A stretch of 28,190 nucleotides of DNA from Tetmemena sp. SeJ-2015. Its lineage: Eukaryota > Ciliophora > Spirotrichea > Sporadotrichida > Oxytrichidae. The notes beneath the pieces are model-generated. The model saw only the letters and a program-made list of their open reading frames with translations, was not told the DNA's origin and made no database searches. Position numbers and translations under genes: made by a program. The DNA is taken from positions 1 to 28,190 of the forward strand of contig JAJKFJ010020802.1 of the NCBI GenBank assembly GCA_027382625.1. The letters run 5' to 3'. Positions 1-8,381 of the stretch are shown in pieces (position 1 is the first letter of the stretch; each line of letters opens with the position of its first letter).

Positions 1-322
1 AGCAAAATACAGGCAGAAAAAAGTAAGCTCAGAGAGAGATATGTTCTGTAATTTGTAAGAAATGTCATCTTTAAGCCTTAAAGAGAGGGGTGTCTTAAGC
101 TAGATGCTTTTTATTAACTTTTGGAGACTATGATTTCATCAAAGAAATACTTGGATGTATTTGGAAGAGTCTACAATCAACCGTGGATAACTATGGGTAA
201 CTAATCCATTTATATAGTTCATGAGCCCAAGTAGCTTAAAAATAAATTGTTAAAACTTAGGCATCTTAAAAAATTAAATTATTAAATTTTTTAAGTTTAA
301 AACATCCAGAAATAGTTATTTA

Positions 323-568
323 TCAAATATTTAGATCAATAATTTTAATTCTTCTTATTAATTCATTGCTAATTTTTATCTAGGTGTTTTAGTAGCCAAT
401 GTTGTCTCGTAGGCTGCTGTCCTTGTTGAATTTGACCCATGTTATCATCTCAATCTTTTCATAGTCTTTTCGATCGATATACTTGAGGGAGGGCTCAATT
501 TTCTTGTTGGCCACTCAGAGAAATAGGTAGTCATCTTTTTGCAACTAGTGCACGGGAATCTCATCCAT
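323..568 (-). CDS. Hypothetical small ORF with one in-frame TGA
   Basis: Read on the minus strand with TAA/TAG as Gln, an ATG at 568 opens 81 sense codons ending at TGA 323-325, with one internal TGA at 515-517. The product starts MDEIPVHQLQKDDYLFL and, after the TGA, continues VANKKIEPSLKYIDRKDYEK, a charged, protein-like composition; the last third is AT-rich and may be non-coding. The internal TGA is either a nonsense mutation or is read as Trp, as at several other places in the window. I do not recognise a family. It lies on the same strand as the larger Gln-rich ORF at 1339-2610, but about 0.8 kb away. It could be an exon or a fragment of a longer gene. Confidence 0.3.
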
Positions 569-989
569 ACACTATGAAAGCTGAGAATTTAATAAAAAAG
601 AGAATTATATTAGATATCAAATTAAAATGGAAGAATTGAGTGACAATTTAATGTTATCATTGCAATTTATTGTGGGAGTACTCAATACAGAGTTATAAAC
701 AACACAAGTTCAGGCGAAGATGATGATGAGGATGACGAGGAGATCGCGATACATATCTCGATGCTGAAAGTTTGAGAAGATGATAAAAGAAGAAACTTAT
801 GTTAATTTTTGATAAGCTATCAAATAAACTGCATATCAGTGGGTCAATCTGCGATTTCAACTGTGCATCTCTTCATTTATTATTTTAACCAATCACTGAT
901 TTTAATTAAAATTCCTACTATAATAATTTATTGTGTTGTAGTTTAAATTATGAACTATGCCTTACCAGGGTGTATCGGGCATGATAACT

Positions 990-1214
990 TCAAATTTATT
1001 TCAAATTCTGCTAGTCTTGGTCTCGCTGATGATGTCTTTCTACATCTTCTTAGTTCAAAATGTTTTCTTGATACTGAATTGATTTTCCTTTTTCAATATC
1101 ATTCCCCACTGATAGAATTTGAGTGTATAAGATCTTTTGTTGTTGCTAGTTACTTATTTGGATTTTTATTTTATCCTTGGTAAATTTTCCTGTTAGTTTT
1201 AATTAAAAGGGAAT
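990..1214 (-). pseudogene. Gln-rich coding fragment, left side of the GC-rich island
   Basis: The minus strand from about 1214 down to TGA 990-992 is open under TGA-only termination and is Gln- and Lys-rich: the frame contains a four-Gln run (TAG CAA CAA CAA) followed by charged sequence with KGKSIQYQENILNQEDVER. The style matches the larger Gln-rich ORF on the other side of the GC-rich island (1215-1680), so the two may be parts of one gene split by that island; this is inference, as no family is recognised. No start codon can be assigned because the frame runs into the island. The plus-strand ORF at 950-1183 is the AT-rich complement of this segment and is not favoured. Confidence 0.3.
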
Positions 1215-1236
1215 TAAAGGGCCCCCGGCATATATA

Positions 1237-1264
1237 ATACGTCACGGTATAGGCCGTGACGTAT
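1237..1264. repeat. Perfect 11-bp stem hairpin
   Basis: ATACGTCACGG at 1237-1247 pairs without mismatch with CCGTGACGTAT at 1254-1264 around a 6-nt loop. The flanking GGCATA and TATGCC (1227-1232 and 1262-1267) add alternative pairing. It lies at the left edge of the GC-rich island. There is no T-tract after it, so it is not a bacterial-type terminator. Confidence 0.75.
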
Positions 1265-1314
1265 GCCGATTAGGGATATTTAACACGTGGCACCCCCGCC
1301 ACCTCACACTCTGA

Positions 1315-1335
1315 GCAGAAGCCCCCGGCTTCTGC
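1315..1335. repeat. Perfect 9-bp stem hairpin with CCC loop
   Basis: GCAGAAGCC (1315-1323), a CCC loop, then GGCTTCTGC (1327-1335) form a perfect GC-rich hairpin inside the island. A weaker hairpin with a similar CCCCC-containing loop, GTGGC/GCCAC, lies just before it at 1287-1302. Similar loops in neighbouring hairpins suggest a repeated palindromic unit. Confidence 0.75.
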
Positions 1336-1338
1336 GAA

Positions 1339-2610
1339 TCATCCAAAAAAAACCTGACCTATAAAGGAGGAGAAAAAAATCCGACCACATCCGACCGGGA
1401 GCAAGGCGCTGCTCCGCAGCGTCTAGCTTCGCTGTCCAACTGCATGACTGAGTGTTTGCCCATAGATCTCGTCCCTCCACGCCTACAAGGATTAGGAGGG
1501 TGAGTGGGAAACCATCACCTTTGATTATCTCTCCAGTGAGCAGCTCAACCACCTTCCCCAGGCTTCGGCTGCCATTATCCCTTGCCTCTTTTAAGCACTC
1601 ACCCACCAGCCAATGGATTACCAAACCAGAAAGCCTTCAGGGAAGGGCGACCGGTGCCTAGTGCCGGTCGTGTGCGTCCTGAATTTTAACTTTCTAATTT
1701 AATAATAGTTTTAATTTTCATTTGAATTATAATTAGCAGTTATTAATTAAACTGCAGTTTAGTCATTGAGCTCTTTGATCTGATTCATGAATTTTTATTT
1801 TAATTTGTTAGCATTGAAATTAGAAGGAAATAGAGTGTCAATAGCATTCTATAAGTTAGAAATGACACAATCAATTAATTATTCTGCATCTTATAACTTT
1901 TAAGCCATTTCTTGTATATCCTTCTCTCTTATAATTTTTGCTTGAAATACTCTAATACTTGAAGCAATTCTTAATGAACTTGAGTTTTGCTTATTTGATC
2001 TTAATTATCTTGATTGCTTTCTGATTTCTAATTCAAATTTATTTCTGATTTTACTTCTTGCTTCTCTATTATTAATGGCGAAAGTTGAATTGGTTCTTGA
2101 GATTATTGTAGCGAATGAGGAGCTTAGAGGACAAGGTCTGACTTTTTGTTACTACTTCAACTAGTCTTTAAGTAGTCAAATGTTGCCAAAAGCACTTTGG
2201 AGTTGGTGATACTCATCAACTAAGTATACGAGGTCAGTTACTATTTCTTTCTATATTTTTGGAAGTGAAGAGACTTGCTAGGGTAAAATGATCTCTTCGT
2301 ACTTCTTTCCTGATTTGATTCTTGATGTTGGGCTGGTTGTTGAGGGCACTTGCTTAAATATTTGTTGGGGAGGCATTTGAGGTTGAGAAGATGGAAGGGG
2401 AGTTAAGTAAGGGAGAGTGGAAGACATAAGATCCTGCATTAAAGTTGAAGGTATAGTTAACTTGAACACTTGGATTGTTTTAAGTATGGATCTGAGTTGG
2501 ATGAGGAGGGAAGCTTGGCACTGAATTACCCCTAAGATTGAGCTGATATTATTGATAGGCTTGACAGTATTATTTTTACTTATAGTAGTTGTTTTAGTAG
2601 CTGTCACCAT
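1339..2610 (-). CDS. Gln-rich, probable coiled-coil protein with one in-frame TGA
   Basis: The ATG at 2610 has an in-frame TGA two codons upstream. The frame stays open for 144 codons to a TGA at 2176-2178, then for another 278 codons to TGA 1339-1341, which is very unlikely by chance in this AT-rich DNA. The first part is Ser/Thr/Pro/Gln-rich (MVTATKTTTISKNN start); the second is Lys/Gln/Glu-rich with heptad-like stretches such as EKDIQEMAQKLQDAEQL, suggesting a coiled coil. The last roughly 110 codons lie in the GC-rich island (1215-1680) and have a very different composition, so the native protein may end or be interrupted near 1685. The TGA at 2176 sits in GNI-TGA-LLKDQ, where Trp would fit. 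No family is recognised. Confidence 0.45.
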
Positions 2611-3199
2611 AATTCATTATTGGGTGCTTTATTGGTTATAAATTCTAGAGGAGCCCATGATCGCTATATTAATTATAAAATAATTATTAAAAGTTTTATT
2701 TTTATTGAATCTTAAATAGGCCCTCAATAAATATTTATTTTTTACGCATTAATTCAAATTAATTGCAAAGGATGAAGAGAAAAAATTAAATTATTATAAA
2801 GAGCTCACTTAAATTAAAAAGAACAATAATGGATAACTAAATAAAAGGAAGAAATTAATGCTAACTATGAAACCTAATCACCAAAGATAATTATTGCTTT
2901 TAATGAAATAATCTTATCTAAAAATATATTCTCAGAAGTAATCAATCAAGTCACTCAAACTAACGAATTAATTATTCTAAAAACTTCATCTCTAAATTAG
3001 AACATGGGTTTATCATTCCGTTAAGTAAGTAAAAATGAAACCAAATATTGAGCAAATAGCATTTATTTTTTTATTTTTAAATTTAATCAGCTTTTAACGG
3101 AATCACGCTTAAAAATTATTTCCGAAAGCCTGTTGGATGCAGTCAACAAAGCGGGTAATCTACATGCCAGCTACTAAACGAGAGTAACTTAATATTTAA
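2611..3199. other. AT-rich spacer, no gene seen
   Basis: This roughly 590-bp stretch is about 75% AT, and I saw no convincing coding frame in it under either termination rule. A 10-bp inverted pair (ATTCCGTTAA near 3016 and TTAACGGAAT near 3095) is within what chance would give. Confidence 0.5.
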
Positions 3200-3702
3200 T
3201 ATAGGTCAAATACGAATAGTTGATAACGAAATAGAAAAATAATTAATACAACAGTGCGAAAAGACATTCTTTTTAATTACAAGTCAGAATACGAACAAAG
3301 CATGGAATGTGAATTAATAGAGCTATTAGCTATTTGCATATTATTTACGAAGTGCAACTGATATATTCTTTCCATTCATGGATGACATCTTTTATATTGA
3401 ATCTCATCGCCTTCTTGGGAATTGAAATTTTTTGATTGGGTGAAATTCTTCCTCAAGATTGAAAAGTCTGCATTTATCTCCATCAAGTTTTATTTCTCCA
3501 ATGTAATGAGAGAGTTTTCGGTAATAAGGAAAAGCGGAGATCATCTGTCTCAATGATTATTAGAAATGAGTTGATTTAGAGTGTGCCATTATTTCATTTA
3601 TTTAATTATTTCGGTAAACTAATTCAACTCCGTCTTGTAATTCGCAGTCGCTCAATTCATTATTTTTTCAATTCATTATCAACTATTCGTATTTGACCTA
3701 TA
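3200..3702. mobile_element. 503-bp element with 27-bp perfect terminal inverted repeats
   Basis: The left end TATAGGTCAAATACGAATAG and the following 7 bp (3200-3226) are exactly complementary to 3676-3702. Similarity continues imperfectly inward for roughly 35 bp more. The element begins and ends with TA, as expected for a TA target-site duplication of Tc1/mariner-type elements or a TA-bounded ciliate internal eliminated sequence. I see no transposase frame inside, so it would be a non-autonomous MITE or an IES. The first five bases, TATAG, are shared with the ends of the insertion at 6266-8381, but the rest of the TIR differs. Confidence 0.75.
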
Positions 3703-3884
3703 ATCAAATTAAAGTTAATAAAAATAAATTTACTATTCCTTTAATTTCTTCGGTTACATCCTTGGTAAGATTTATGGCTTAAAATACATTTTATGATGAA
3801 ATAGCACTATGCTATAAGCACTGATGCAAACTAGCCCTCAGGTAGAATTAAAATTATCAACTCCTTCTTCACTAAAGAGTATCA

Positions 3885-4769
3885 TCATCTGTTTCCGTTC
3901 ATTGCTTAGTATTTCTTCTTATCTTTGGTTCTTTTTTCTTTTAAATACTATTGACCTCTTTCATCTAGTAGTTCTTCTCTCATTTTCTTCCTTTCTTTCT
4001 TACATTCATTATTGTTTAACCTTAGTCGATGAGTTATCTCTGTTATAGCATTTTCTATTTGGTGATTTTGTGGGTGCTCTGGTACATTCTCAGTACATTC
4101 ACTTTATGTGCAAGTGTATTATGTTCTGGCTATTGGAACTTCTGTTCTACTTAGTTCTTCACTGTTTCTTTGAAATTACTCCCGCACAGCTTAAGTTGTC
4201 ATGCCATTCTTGTTTAAGCTTCCAGATCTCCGTTTTCCTTTGCTATTCTGAGTGCTTTCAGAATAATTTTTGCTGTTTGCTCAGTTTGTTTACTCCTCGC
4301 ATAATTACTTTATATTTATATGGTCCAAAGTACTCCCTGCTTTAGTGTAGCTTCTCTAGTTTCATACATCTAGCCATCTCGTGAAAACTTATTGCATTAG
4401 TGTGGGTCCTTCTCTTGATTGGACATGCTATTCTGCTATTACAAGTATTTCTCACAGTCTGGGTGTTTACCATATAAGGTTTTTCCTATTATTGCCATTT
4501 ACAGTGGCCCTGTGATTATTTTTTTCTTTTTTGTGGTCTAAGCTTTGGTACTTTAAGTGCTGTGAGAGGTATAGCAGTTTTGGTGGTCGTGACTTATTAT
4601 TAGGTGAGGAGGTCTATTATTCTTATTCGCCTATTGTGAGGCTGGCTTTGTTGTTTTCTGCGCCTATGAAATTGAGGAGTTACTCATATATTTTGTTGAT
4701 CTCTCTGTTCTTCTGCACTTTCTTTACTAGGTGTTCTATTCTTGATGGTGAAATACCTTTTTAATTCAT
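3885..4769 (-). pseudogene. Unrecognised Lys/Gln-rich coding region behind the LINE
   Basis: An ATG at 4769, 30 bp past the TGA that ends the LINE frame at 4800, opens 105 codons ending at TGA 4452-4454. The product starts MNQKGISPSRIEHLVKKVQK and is rich in Lys, Asn and Gln. Coding-like composition continues downstream in shifted frames to TGA 3885-3887, including a strongly basic stretch (CKKERKKMREELLDE). The close spacing and shared strand suggest a second ORF of the same retroelement or the start of a tandem copy, perhaps gag/ORF1-like; this is inference. No domain is recognised. Frame changes and internal TGAs indicate decay or indel errors in A-runs. Confidence 0.4.
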
Positions 4770-4799
4770 TATTTATATTATTTTATAAAATTAGACTTG

Positions 4800-6265
4800 T
4801 CACTCTATTCTTTGGAATTGATTTCTGTCAGTATTTATTTTCACTACGCATTCTTTGATATGATTGATCGAGGCTCTTGTGTTTCCACATAGGCACTTGA
4901 GAAATTGTCCTTTCTGGATACCTTGTTTTCTTTCCCATACTATGGGAGCTTGCTTGATTACTCTTCTGTATCCTGTCATTACTTTTAGATTTAAGGTGTC
5001 CTTCCACATGCTCCACCTATATTCATCCCGGCTTCCTTTGGTGGGTTAAGGACTGCGAATAGGATTCTTATAACGTAGTCGTAGCTCTCAGCTATCTTCT
5101 GCCAGTCTGGTGCTTTGTTCTCCCATCCTAAGAAGTGCTTATTGTATATGCTGACTCTGCTTTTTAGTTTCGTACGATTTGTTCCTCTCCTTTCTCTTAG
5201 TCTACTGAGATTTTTGTTTCTTTCTTCTGGTTTTCTAATTATTGAGTCTATCTTTTATTGGGCGAAGAGAAGATTTCCTTTCCTAATTTCATTTTCCATA
5301 TTCTGAGTGCATCATGGTCTACTCACAGCTCAAAAGGTCTACTGTTTCGTCTTTCCTGAAGGATGTGACTTTATTTCTCGCATATTTAGTCTCAGGCGGG
5401 TCAGTCGTTTTCATTTAGTAGATCTAGACTTCACTTATAATTTTCCGGCTCCTTCCTATTTTCTCTTAGGGCTGGCAAGGGTACTTGAAGTATCTGTTTT
5501 ATAGCATTTGCTGCTCATCAGATTGAGTTTGGCATCTCCCTATTCATTAGTGCCCTATTGATTGTTTGTTGAGCTTCTAGAATGGCTTCATCAAGCTTCT
5601 CGTCTGTGTCTATTCTTCTGGTGTAACTTTCTCCTTTCTGATTGGCTTCACTTTTAGTGATCTCAGGAGTCTACTCTGGAGTAGTCTGTATAGTGCTCCT
5701 TGCGTTAGTCTCTTTGAATATATTGTGTCAAATTTGTGCTCTGGATATATTTCACATATTTAAATCTTAGAGTCTATTTCTTGTCAATTATTCTAACATC
5801 AGAATTTTAATTTGTTGATAGCCTTCTATTTTGTTTCGCTAATAGTTTCCTTGCTAAGATTTCAGCGAGGTCCATTTGCGTGTGCTCTTGACAACTTTAG
5901 GTGTATTCCTCACACATGGCTGCTGTAGTTATACTACCTTCCAGATCTAATTTTATTCTTGGTTGCATCGCTCTCTCTGAATTTGTAATGTCTGGTAGGA
6001 AGTCTACTATATAGTTACCAGCTGTGAGCCAGTCTATGTTATTTTACTTAATGTTGTGGGCCTTGATGTGCTCTATATAGATTTCTGCGTTGTATATATT
6101 TCTGAGTTCATTCTTTATGATCCACACTGCTGCTACATTTGGCCTTTTGTTCAAGAGTTGTTGATCCTTTTTCCAATGTTTGAAGTATGAGTTTATTGTA
6201 TCGACTGCTCATTTGCTGTCTGAGATTATAAAACTTAGGTTTCCCTAGACTCCTCATTCTCACTC
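4800..6265 (-). pseudogene. LINE retrotransposon 3' half: RNase H C-terminal part and CCHC knuckle
   Basis: Reading the minus strand from 6265, the first recognisable block is FIISDSK-TGA-AVDTINSYF, matching the third RNase H catalytic block (SDS followed by a helix). It is followed by an EIYIEHIKAHN stretch where the wH-motif strand belongs. After frame shifts, the region ends with KCLCGNTRASINHIKEC (4848-4898), a CxC...H...C zinc knuckle of the type that closes I/Jockey/R1-like LINE proteins. It stops at TGA 4800-4802. In-frame TGAs (for example 6209-6211) and at least four frame changes, several at A-runs, show that the copy is broken or carries indel errors. The N-terminal half of the RNase H lies at 8400-8640 beyond a 2.1-kb insertion. 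Confidence 0.7.
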
Positions 6266-7393
6266 TATAGTGAAGAATTTAATGTAAAATAATTCAAAGA
6301 AAGAATATTTTTATAATCAAGAGTCAATTCAAAATAATCTAAGCAATGCAGCCTAGGTGTAATAATTTAATTGCTGTCATTTTTATATTTAAAGTATCTA
6401 TTTTAAACAGATGAGCTCCTGCCAGTATATAAAGCTGTGTTGCATTCTTGGGAGAAGCAATAGTTTAGTTTTAAATAGACTTCATGTAAAATGACTTCTT
6501 ACTGCCTGCTTCTGTTTGCTTTAGTGGGACGCTTTAGAATGTTACTGCTGAACTCGTCAATTATTGTTTTGTCTCTCGAGTGAATTTTGTAATTTAAGCA
6601 TCAGAAGTTGTTATCATGACCATGCATTTCTCAATAGCGTTTGGTATACTGTTGTCACACCCCTTATACTATAGAAATGGATTAGGATAAATTTTAATCT
6701 TACAAGCTAGGAAGCAGACTGAGAAGGAATACTTTTTAAAAATAAATCTTTTCTCTTGGCTATCTTCCTATCCCATTAAAATTAAAAATATTTGAATATT
6801 ATAAAAACAGAGGCTATAATTAATAAAGTTTGAAGGAGATTTAATTTATCTTTTGACCTAATTCTTTATTTTTAGAATAATAGTAATTTAATTTAGAACT
6901 AGGGAGACAGTACAATGAGCTTAAACTACATTTTGAATACAAATATCTTAAAGATCTAGTAAGTATTTGAAGATTAATTTTTATGTCATTTTTTACTAAA
7001 GAAGGATAATATGAATCTAATTCATTCCTCCTTGATAAAAGCCCTAAAAAATTAAGTTAGTCAATCTAAGTAAATAACTTAATGTAAAATAAGATTAACT
7101 TAATATTCTATGCTTTTACTCTTATAATTAACTTATTTCTAATAATTTATTTTAGATTATATATTTTTTGAAAAGAGAAGTTTGTTTTGGCTTTGGAAAT
7201 AGAGTTTTACCAATAGGATGGAACAATTTTCAGAAAAGTAGTTTTAAATGGTTTATTGAGGAGTCAGATAGATCTTTATCGTTTGACATTTCTCTAACTT
7301 ATTATAGTAGAGAATTTAATGCAAAATCGTGAATTGATTTTTCTCTAAAAAAAACGTCTGATTAATAAATACTTTTAAATAATATTTGGGGTT

Positions 7394-7702
7394 TCAGCTG
7401 ATAGATTTAAAATGTAGCCTTGAGATTTCATCGAAGAAGCTGCCCACAATACCCTTTACTCCTACAACTTCAAGTCCCTTATTCTATCACATGCTTAAGG
7501 AGAGCTTTTCCTGCAGGAGGAGTCACATTACTTCATCCCTAGAATGTTCGGGAAGCCAACCTCTTTTATTCTTGAGCACTCTGGAGAGGGAGGACAATCC
7601 CTGAAAATGCTTCTTAAAGGGTTCAACAGATGCCTCCTTATACCCCGTACCAATCACCTCTCGCGCAAGGAAAAAATTATCTTCTTTTTCCCGCTCCTTC
7701 AT
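7394..7702 (-). pseudogene. Unrecognised protein frame inside the TIR element
   Basis: The minus-strand frame from the ATG at 7702 is protein-like: it begins MKEREKEDNFFLAREVIGTG and later has LEVVGVKGIVGSFFDEISRL. It meets TGAs at 7523-7525, 7487-7489 and 7394-7396. The surrounding G+C content is higher than in the flanking AT-rich DNA. The frame may extend upstream through further TGAs. Its position in the middle of a TIR element suggests an element-encoded protein, but I see no DDE catalytic pattern and no recognisable domain, and the element is too short for a full Tc1-type transposase plus ends. Overlapping plus-strand ORFs at 7386-7604 and 7544-7786 are less protein-like but cannot be excluded. 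Confidence 0.35.
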
Positions 7703-7839
7703 ATGTCAGTGATCAAGGCTTTACCTCATCAGAGCAGTTCTCTCTATAAATGGCGATCCGAATGGAAACAAACAGCTGCTTTTTAAAGACAGCACAGCGA
7801 TTAATTCACTTGTATCCTGCTTGATCTAATTGTCGAAGT

Positions 7840-7903
7840 GATGGTGCGAATAGGCGGGGTCGATGGTGCGAATTGGCGGGGCAATTGGTTAGGATTGGCG
7901 GGG
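7840..7903. repeat. G-rich 22-bp tandem repeat
   Basis: GATGGTGCGAATAGGCGGGG (7840-7859) is repeated at 7862-7881 with one change (A to T). A partial third copy, GGATTGGCGGGG, ends at 7903. It lies inside the TIR element in otherwise AT-rich DNA; such short arrays can act as subterminal protein-binding sites, which is inference here. Confidence 0.65.
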
Positions 7904-8381
7904 TAAGCAAAAGCGTACTCTTTATTTAAATCAATGATTTTTAGCCCAGACCTCCATTTTGTTCCATTCTTCTATCTTTAGGATAACTAACCTTCCTTAT
8001 AGCTCAAATTGCAGTGCAGAGTAAACATTGGAAGCAGAATGCACTTAGACGCTAGCCACACTTTGCCCTGAGTATGCTTTCTTCAGGAAAATGAGACAGA
8101 AAAGTCAAGATTAAGTTAGAAATAAGAAGTGCAGTGAGTGGAATCATAAATAGAGAGCTAAAAGAATTGAGCTACTAGCAGCAAGAATTCACTCCTGAGT
8201 TTTAGACAATCCTAGGACTACAGATTCAAGAGCTAAATTACTCAACATGAAATACATACTCTGGCCAATAGTACTAAAATTACAAATTAAACTATCAAAC
8301 CCCAATTACAGTTAGGGCTAATAATTGCCAGTTATTTAAAAGGAAAACAATTCACGATTTTGCATTAAATTCTCTACTATA

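Larger units (their letters stand above)
1215..1680. other. GC-rich, hairpin-rich island
   Basis: About 465 bp with well over 50% GC by eye sit in a window that is about two-thirds AT. The island begins near GGGCCCCCGGC and ends near GTGTGCGTCC. It holds a series of inverted repeats: 1237-1247/1254-1264, 1287-1291/1298-1302, 1315-1323/1327-1335, 1398-1403/1410-1415 (alternating with 1407-1412/1416-1421) and 1649-1654/1664-1669. Three hairpins or their edges share a CCCCCG core. A 106-codon minus-strand frame (1304-1624) is open here but lacks an ATG at its head and resembles nothing I know. Options are an inserted palindrome-rich mobile element, a structured RNA gene, or foreign DNA. Confidence 0.65.
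6266..8381. mobile_element. TA-bounded TIR insertion splitting the LINE RNase H
   Basis: The left end (6266) reads TATAGTGAAGAATTTAATGT and the right end (8381) is the complement of TATAGTAGAGAATTTAATGC, so the two ends form related inverted repeats. The LINE coding sequence stops at one end and resumes at the other, giving direct evidence of insertion at a TA. A third copy of the end lies inside at 7303 in left-end orientation, which suggests nested or successive insertions of one family. The terminal TATAGTRR fits the TAYAGYNR end consensus reported for Paramecium IESs and Tc1/mariner-like ends. The part between 6300 and 7300 is AT-rich with no gene seen. Confidence 0.75.
7303..8381. mobile_element. 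Inner 1.08-kb TIR element with about 34-bp perfect ends
   Basis: Positions 7303-7336 (TATAGTAGAGAATTTAATGC then AAAATCGTGAATTG) are exactly complementary to 8348-8381. Identity extends three further bases outward on both sides (7300-7302 and 8382-8384). These two ends match each other better than either matches the outer left end at 6266, so 7303-8381 is probably the intact younger unit. It contains a G+C-richer core (7386-7900) with a broken minus-strand coding frame and a short G-rich tandem repeat. Confidence 0.75.

Noticed and set aside
700..770. Acidic stretch GEDDDEDDEEIAI on the plus strand as the end of a gene.
   Set aside because: Only about 43 codons, bounded by TGAs, with no supporting upstream coding signal; low complexity.
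1452..1661. Plus-strand ORF in the GC-rich island.
   Set aside because: Basic, Ser/Pro-rich product without any recognisable motif; explained by GC-rich hairpin sequence.
3016..3104. A 10-bp inverted pair ATTCCGTTAA / TTAACGGAAT as a possible small element.
   Set aside because: Too short and too widely spaced to distinguish from chance.
3824..5504. Plus-strand standard-code ORFs (3824-4048, 4070-4345, 4531-4764, 4864-5049, 5115-5306, 5307-5504) rich in Phe, Leu and Ser.
   Set aside because: They are the complement of the A-rich minus-strand LINE coding sequence; T-rich complements give hydrophobic pseudo-proteins.
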